Shown piece by piece: positions 59,236 to 64,000 of a stretch of 64,000 nt of DNA (position 1 is the first letter of the stretch; the number at the start of each line of letters is the position of its first letter). The stretch comes from Nocardioides sp. IC4_145 (GTDB lineage: Bacteria > Actinomycetota > Actinomycetes > Propionibacteriales > Nocardioidaceae). The notes beneath the pieces were generated by a model. It saw nothing but the letters and a program-made list of their open reading frames with translations. It did not search any database and was not told the origin of the DNA. The position numbers were made by a program, and so were the translations under genes. Location of the stretch: positions 1 through 64,000 of the forward strand of contig NZ_JAANMS010000004.1 of NCBI RefSeq assembly GCF_011250565.1, given 5' to 3'.

Positions 59236-59550
59236 TCAACGGCCGATCCGGGGTGGCGGGGGAGGTGCGCCGCCGGCAATGGACCGGTCGGCGCCGAGGC
59301 GTCGACGGGCTGCATGGTCGGGACTCTTGGGGGGTAGGCCGGCCTCGTCGGCGACTAGGGATTCACCGAGCTTGTCGGCAAGCTCGGCGATGTCGGCCGA
59401 CAGCACCTGCTCGAGGACGTCCGCGATGCTGGCGATGGAGCCGTCGCAGTGGTCGACCAGGTCGGCGGCGAGGCGATCGAGGGCGCGGTCGCCCTGCTGG
59501 GTGAAGGTGACGATGCCCGAGCCCGGCTGCTCCGCGGGTGAAGTGCTCAT
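59236..59550 (-). CDS. Small hypothetical protein
   Basis: 104 residues from ATG 59550 with GAGGAGGACCC upstream. Helical, acidic body (DRALDRLAADLVDHCDGSIA, ELADKLGESLVADEAGLPP) with a Pro-rich basic tail. It is directly governed by bipartite element copy 6, which overlaps a perfect palindrome. Function unknown. Confidence 0.6.
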   Translation of the reverse strand: MSTSPAEQPGSGIVTFTQQGDRALDRLAADLVDHCDGSIASIADVLEQVLSADIAELADKLGESLVADEAGLPPKSPDHAARRRLGADRSIAGGAPPPPPRIGR

Positions 59551-59568
59551 TGGGTCCTCCTCTGCTTG

Positions 59569-59604
59569 GTCACCTAGGTGATCCCGGACCTTGGGAGCGA
59601 TCAG
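59569..59604 (-). promoter_or_regulatory. Bipartite element copy 6 with palindrome
   Basis: On the minus strand CTGATCGC (59604-59597), 20 nt, TAGGTGAC (59576-59569). TCACCTAGGTGA (59570-59581) is a perfect 12-bp palindrome made of two opposed TAGGTGA half-sites. It lies 18 bp before the ATG at 59550. Confidence 0.75.
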
Positions 59605-59819
59605 ATGGGCGAGAGCATTTCGCCAGCTCGGCAGCGGGCGCCCCGGGTGTCGTGGGAGCTGGTCAGGTTGCCGGGCCGGAGCGCCGGTGACGGACAGTGG
59701 GCCGGCGGCTCCAAGACAGGCCCTTGGTTCTGCTGAACCGGCCGAAACCAGGCTCATCCTCGACTACGCTCGGACACACCCGGCTAAAGCCGGTTCGCCG
59801 AGGGAAGGGTCGACGCGTC
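59605..59819 (+). promoter_or_regulatory. Leader of the BREX locus
   Basis: It contains GGTTC-TGCT-GAACC (59726-59739) and CCGGCT-AA-AGCCGG (59780-59793), two short palindromes that could be operators for the HTH protein that follows. No bipartite element here. Confidence 0.4.
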
Positions 59820-60020
59820 GTGTCCGAACCGTGGTTGTCCGCAGAGGACATCGCCGCCCATCTCGGCGTCACGAAGGACACGGTCTACGCCTGGATCGCC
59901 GACAAGGCCATGCCAGCCCATAAGGTCGGCCGGCTCTGGAAGTTCCAGACCAGCGAGGTCGACGAATGGGTGCGCCGCGGCGGTGCCGCTACCTCAGATG
60001 AACCGAGCAACACCGGCTGA
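59820..60020 (+). CDS. Excisionase/BldC-type helix-turn-helix protein
   Basis: 66 residues from GTG 59820 with GGGAAGGG upstream. The sequence WLSAEDIAAHLGVTKDTVYA then HKVGRLWKFQTSEVDEWV is the MerR-like winged-HTH of excisionase or BldC proteins. It lies directly before brxA, about 85 bp apart, so it probably regulates the BREX operon. Typical BREX loci use a larger WYL-domain BrxR, which is not seen here. Confidence 0.75.
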   Translation: MSEPWLSAEDIAAHLGVTKDTVYAWIADKAMPAHKVGRLWKFQTSEVDEWVRRGGAATSDEPSNTG

Positions 60021-60105
60021 CTTGTCGCCCGACAGGACAGAACTGTCGCCGGTCCCCGATAGCCTGAACGACTTTGCCCGAGACGCCAGTAAGGAGGTGC
60101 CAGCC

Positions 60106-60714
60106 GTGACCGACGCCGAGACCAGCGATCGCTATGCGTTGTCGTTCACCACCGGCACGCTCCTAACCCGTGAGGCCGCCCTCCTGGCGCCCGCCTACCT
60201 CGAGGAACGCGACTGGGAGAAGGCCCGTGACCGAGCCGTGGCCGACAACCTTCTCCAGGCGCGCACGCACCGCAGCGGCGTCCGCCTCGTCCGCGAGACG
60301 GTGAAGCGCCTTTCGGCCCTGACCGAGCCAGAGCTCGAGCTCCTCGGCGACCTCACGGCCACCGAGCGCGGCCACCTGCTGTGGGTGGCGGCCTGCCGCC
60401 GCTACAGCCTCATCGCGGAGTTCGCCGAAGAGGTCCTGCGCGAGCGGTTCCTGCTGCTAGCACCGACACTCGCCTACGAGGACTTCGACGGCTTCATCCG
60501 GAGCAAGGCCCTGTGGCACGACGAGCTCGCAACGATCAAGGACTCAACCATGCAGAAGCTGCGATCCACGGTGTTCAAGATGCTTGTGGAAGCCGAGCTG
60601 CTCTCGGAGTCCGGGCACATCGTGCCCGCCGTCCTGTCCGAACGACTCCTCGCTCTCCTGAATCTCCGCACGCCGAGCGACATCCGCTTCTTCCCCACCC
60701 GGAGCGCAGCCTGA
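60106..60714 (+). CDS. brxA: BREX protein BrxA (DUF1819)
   Basis: 202 residues from GTG 60106, chosen because TAAGGAGGTG lies eight nt upstream and the length then matches BrxA (about 200). The N terminus (YALSFTTGTLLTREAALLAP) and RHLLW-like TERGHLLWVAACRRYSLIAE, FAEEVLRERF and STVFKMLVEAELLS segments follow the family. BrxA is a small DNA-binding-fold protein needed in most type 1 BREX systems. Its TGA overlaps the brxB ATG. Confidence 0.85.
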   Translation: MTDAETSDRYALSFTTGTLLTREAALLAPAYLEERDWEKARDRAVADNLLQARTHRSGVRLVRETVKRLSALTEPELELLGDLTATERGHLLWVAACRRYSLIAEFAEEVLRERFLLLAPTLAYEDFDGFIRSKALWHDELATIKDSTMQKLRSTVFKMLVEAELLSESGHIVPAVLSERLLALLNLRTPSDIRFFPTRSAA

Positions 60715-61316
60715 TGAAGACGATGGACCTGAACGCACAAGAAGCGCACCTGCTCGCCGTGCTGAGCAGCCAGCGGTTCCTTCGTATGGAGGGACTGAGC
60801 AACGAAGTCCCGTTCTTCATCTACCCGTTCCCGCCCGAGGCCTCCCTCGCGGTCGCGCAGGCGAAGAAGCGGATCAAGACCAAGCTCTCGACCAAGCACG
60901 GCATCACCGTGCGAGAGGTCAACCTCTACGACCTGTCGGTGGAGATTCTCAAAGGACGCGGTGTCTGGGAGCGAGTGCTCGCGTTCGAGCCCGACCACGA
61001 CAAGGACGACTTGCGCGAAATGTTGCAGGCCATGCTCGACCCGCAACTCCACCTCGCCCCGGCGCTGCAGGCCAAGGTGCAGGACGGCGCCTTCGACATC
61101 GTCTTCCTTACCGGCATAGGCGAGGTCTTCCCCTACATCCGGTCCCACAACGTGCTCAACAACCTGCAGAGCGTGGTGACCGGAAGGCCGATGCTCATGT
61201 TCTTCCCCGGCGACTACCGGCAGTCAGACTCGCTCGGGTCGAGTCTCGTCCTGTTCAACACGTTGACCGACGACCAGTACTACCGAGCCAAGAACATCCT
61301 GGAACAGGAAGCGTGA
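60714..61316 (+). CDS. brxB: BREX protein BrxB (DUF1788)
   Basis: 200 residues. FLRMEGLSNEVPFFIYPFPP, IREVNLYDL-like VREVNLYDLSVEILKGRGVW and FLTGIGEVFPYIRSHNVLNN with RPMLMFFPG are family hallmarks. BrxB is a conserved small BREX component of unknown biochemistry. ATG overlaps the brxA stop; brxC follows 4 bp later. Confidence 0.9.
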   Translation: MKTMDLNAQEAHLLAVLSSQRFLRMEGLSNEVPFFIYPFPPEASLAVAQAKKRIKTKLSTKHGITVREVNLYDLSVEILKGRGVWERVLAFEPDHDKDDLREMLQAMLDPQLHLAPALQAKVQDGAFDIVFLTGIGEVFPYIRSHNVLNNLQSVVTGRPMLMFFPGDYRQSDSLGSSLVLFNTLTDDQYYRAKNILEQEA

Positions 61317-61320
61317 CCCG

Positions 61321-64000
61321 ATGCTGTTGAACCAGACCTTCGCCAAGGACGTCCAGCGCCCCATCGAAGGCGTCATCAAGGCCGACGACGCTGCACACCT
61401 GAGCACCGAGGTCGACGAGTACGTCCTGACGAACGAGGCAGCCAAGGGCCTCGAGCTCCTGCTGGAGGCCTACACCAACTACACCAACGCCAACGGTGTC
61501 TGGATCTCCGGCTTCTTCGGCTCCGGTAAGTCACACCTGCTCAAAATGCTCGCGCACCTGCTCGGCGACGTCGAAGGCCAGGACTTCGACCGCAGCCAGG
61601 TCTCGGAGAGCTTTCGCTCCAAGGCCACCGGATCGTTCCTGCCCGCGCTGCTGACCAAGGCCGAGCGCATCGCGGCCAAGAGCCTGCTGTTCAACATCGA
61701 CCAGAAGGCCACCCTCATCACAAAGGACCAGGCCGACGCGCTGCTCAAGGTGTTCGTGAAGGTCTTCGACGAGAGCCGCGGCTACTACGGCAACCAGGGC
61801 CACGTCGCCCGCTTCGAGCGCGACCTCGACACCCGCGGCCAGTACGAGGCGTTCAAGGAGGCCTTCGAGCAGATCGCCAAGATCCCGTGGAGCCAGGGCC
61901 GCGAGCAGAGCGCCCTGGAGGGCGCCTCGATCGACCGTGCCTTTGCCGAGATCAACGGCCAGGCGACCGACGGAATCATCAAGCAGTACCAGCAGTCCTA
62001 CGCGGTCTCCATCGAGGACTTCGCCGACGAGGTCAAGGCATGGCTCGACCAGCAGCCCGACGGCTTCCGCCTCAACTTCTACGTCGACGAGGTCGGCCAG
62101 TTCATCGGGTCCAACACCCACCTGATGCTCAACCTCCAGACCATCGCCGAAAGCCTCAACACCAAGTGCGGCGGCCGGGCCTGGGTCTTCGTGACCTCCC
62201 AGGAGGACATGGACAAGGTCGTCGGTGACCGCACCAAGCAGCAGGGCAACGACTTCTCCAAGATCCAGGCACGGTTCAAGACCCGCGTCCACCTCACCAG
62301 CGCCGACGTCGAGGAAGTCATCCGCAAGCGCCTGCTCGAGAAGAACGACGACGGAGCCGCCGCGCTCCGAGAGATCTACGCCTTCGAGTCGGCCAACTTC
62401 AAGACACTGTTCGATTTCGTCGACGGCGCGAAGAAGTACCGCAACTACACCGACGAAGAGCACTTCGTCGGCACCTACCCATTCGTCAGCTACCAGTTCC
62501 CACTCTTCCAGGCCGCGATTATCGGGATCTCCGACCACAACGCCTTCGAAGGCCGCAACAGCTCCGTCGGTGAGCGGTCCATGCTCGGCGTCGTCCAGGA
62601 CGTCGCCAAGGTCGTCGGCACCGGCGAGCTCGGAACGCTGGCCACCTTTGACCGCATGTTCGAAGGCATCCGCGCCTCGCTCAAGGCACAGGCCCAGCAG
62701 CAAATCCTCGTCGCCGAGCGCAACCTCGACAACGAGCTGGCCATCCGGCTCCTCAAGGCACTCTTCCTCGTCAAGTACGTCGAGAGCTTCCAAGCCACCG
62801 CCCGCAACCTCACCGTGCTCGTCTACGACCGCTTCGGGCTCGATCTGCCGGCGCTGGCCGAGGACGTCAAGGAAGCGCTCGCCGAGCTGGAGCGGCAGAC
62901 CTACATCCAGCGCAACGGCCAGGTCTACGAGTACCTCACCAACGAAGAGCAGGTCATCGAGGAGGAAATCAAGAACGTCGACATCGACGCCTCCGAGGTC
63001 AGCTCCCAGCTGTTCAAGGTGCTCTCGGTCGAAGTCATCAGGACCAACAAGATCCGCTACGCCAAGAACGGCCAGGACTTCCCGTTCGGGTTCAAGCTCG
63101 ACGACCAGGTCCACGGACAGCAGAAGGAACTCTCCGCCCACTTCATCACCCCGGACTACCCCTACACCGCGGACGAGACCCGGATGCACAGCGCCGGCAA
63201 GGACGAGCTGCGGGTGGTGCTTGACCCCGACGAGCGCGTGCTGACCGACCTGCGGCTGCTTCTCAAGACCGACAAGTACATCAAGCGCAAGCGCACCAGC
63301 TCACTCTCAGCGATCGAAGAGCAGATCCTCCAAACCAAGGCGACCCTCAACCGTGAACGCGAGAAGGAACTCGCCCAGCGCATCCAGACCGCCGTCGGCA
63401 AGGCAGGGCTGATCATCAACGCAGCCGACGTCCCCGCCAGCTCGACCGACGCACTCGGACGAGTGACAGAGGGCTTCCAGGAACTCATCAGCCGCACCTA
63501 CACCCAGCTCAAGCTGCTCGGCGGCATCACCTACAGCGAGCAGCAGGTGGCGGGCGCCGCGAACCCCGACAGCGGCCTTTTCGACGCCGACGCACTGATG
63601 AAGATCGACCAGGCCGCCCAAGAGGTCCTCTCGACGATCCTGCGCAAGACCGGACAAGGCGAACAGGTAACGATGAAGACGATCGTCGACACCTTCCAGG
63701 CCAAGCCCTACGGATGGGACCTCGCCTCGATCGAGGTCATCGTGGCCTCCTTGGTCGGGGCCTCGAAGGTAACGCTGACGATGGATGGCAACGTCCTCAA
63801 GCGGACCGAAATCGCAACCGCGCTGCGAAACACGCAGAAGCACGGCCACCAGGTCATCGCGGCGCAGAAGACGTTCGACGAGCGCAAGCTCGCAACGTTC
63901 CGCAAGTTCTGCATCGACTTCTTCGACGAGCCCAGCGCTCCCAAGGACCCACTCGAGCTGGCCCGCCATGGCGGCGACAAGCTCAAGGGCAAGCTCGACG
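61321..64000 (+). CDS. brxC: BREX ATPase BrxC (partial, runs off the right edge)
   Basis: 893 codons are visible with no stop. The opening MLLNQTFAKDVQRPIEGVIK is typical. Walker A WISGFFGSGKSHLLKML has Lys70; Walker B is LNFYVDEVGQFI; GRAWVFVTSQEDM is sensor-like. The rest is the long helical BrxC body. BrxC is the large ATPase of BREX phage defence, acting with the methylase PglX and alkaline phosphatase PglZ, which should lie beyond the window if the locus is complete. Confidence 0.92.
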   Translation, partial: MLLNQTFAKDVQRPIEGVIKADDAAHLSTEVDEYVLTNEAAKGLELLLEAYTNYTNANGVWISGFFGSGKSHLLKMLAHLLGDVEGQDFDRSQVSESFRSKATGSFLPALLTKAERIAAKSLLFNIDQKATLITKDQADALLKVFVKVFDESRGYYGNQGHVARFERDLDTRGQYEAFKEAFEQIAKIPWSQGREQSALEGASIDRAFAEINGQATDGIIKQYQQSYAVSIEDFADEVKAWLDQQPDGFRLNFYVDEVGQFIGSNTHLMLNLQTIAESLNTKCGGRAWVFVTSQEDMDKVVGDRTKQQGNDFSKIQARFKTRVHLTSADVEEVIRKRLLEKNDDGAAALREIYAFESANFKTLFDFVDGAKKYRNYTDEEHFVGTYPFVSYQFPLFQAAIIGISDHNAFEGRNSSVGERSMLGVVQDVAKVVGTGELGTLATFDRMFEGIRASLKAQAQQQILVAERNLDNELAIRLLKALFLVKYVESFQATARNLTVLVYDRFGLDLPALAEDVKEALAELERQTYIQRNGQVYEYLTNEEQVIEEEIKNVDIDASEVSSQLFKVLSVEVIRTNKIRYAKNGQDFPFGFKLDDQVHGQQKELSAHFITPDYPYTADETRMHSAGKDELRVVLDPDERVLTDLRLLLKTDKYIKRKRTSSLSAIEEQILQTKATLNREREKELAQRIQTAVGKAGLIINAADVPASSTDALGRVTEGFQELISRTYTQLKLLGGITYSEQQVAGAANPDSGLFDADALMKIDQAAQEVLSTILRKTGQGEQVTMKTIVDTFQAKPYGWDLASIEVIVASLVGASKVTLTMDGNVLKRTEIATALRNTQKHGHQVIAAQKTFDERKLATFRKFCIDFFDEPSAPKDPLELARHGGDKLKGKLD

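Noticed and set aside
1..64000. CRISPR array, tRNA, rRNA, insertion sequence or integrase
   Set aside because: No regularly spaced repeats, no tRNA or rRNA-like folds and no transposase or recombinase signature were found on either strand.

Overview
The window is very GC-rich, uses many GTG starts and 1-4 bp start/stop overlaps, and carries actinobacterial-type conjugation genes (SCO6880-type protein, MobF/TraA relaxase, DUF4192). It suggests a high-GC actinobacterium, probably of the Nocardioides/Propionibacteriales kind; that placement is inference. No rRNA, tRNA, integrase, replication initiator or housekeeping gene was seen. The segment is therefore best read as the inside of a conjugative plasmid or integrative conjugative element (ICE); the sequence cannot decide which.

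Layout. 1-5.1 kb: a LysM/BTAD membrane regulator followed by a small protein, a lipoprotein and a secreted Cys-containing protein. 5.4-8.5 kb: accessory genes, including a three-Cys radical SAM-like protein facing its TcmP partner. 8.7-24.3 kb: the mating-pair formation operons (sigma-like regulator, ParA-like protein, pilin-like protein, two VirB8-like proteins, VirB6-like protein, SCO6880, VirB4, a 1050-residue cell-wall/nuclease protein, VirD4). 24.4-25.2 kb: an M48 peptidase. 25.5-31.4 kb: a relaxase-helicase-primase fusion on the minus strand. 31.7-40.8 kb: maintenance and stability genes (HNH protein, small phage-like genes, DUF932, ParB, SSB, DUF4192, DprA). 40.8-51.8 kb: a cargo block dense in predicted nucleases, with an SOS-box-controlled ATP-dependent ligase. 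51.9-59.6 kb: minus-strand element genes of unknown function and an AAA ATPase. 59.8 kb to the right edge: the start of a BREX defence locus (HTH, brxA, brxB, brxC cut by the window end).

Regulation. The most striking non-coding signal is a bipartite element, GTGATCGC-(exactly 20 nt)-TAGGTGAC, found eight times and always upstream of genes: the T4SS operon, the VirD4 operon, traA, the gene divergent from traA, the ssb/dprA operon and three minus-strand small-gene operons. It is absent from the cargo block and BREX, so it seems to mark the element's core regulon. Separate signals are a near-consensus LexA box between the ligase gene and a divergent gene, three perfect intergenic DnaA boxes, and several palindromic operators.

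How it works together (inference). TraA nicks and unwinds the DNA and may prime it, VirD4 delivers it to the VirB4/SCO6880/VirB6/VirB8-type channel, and the multidomain wall protein opens peptidoglycan. SSB, DprA-like, ParB and ligase proteins would help establishment. BREX and the nuclease genes are candidate defence cargo.
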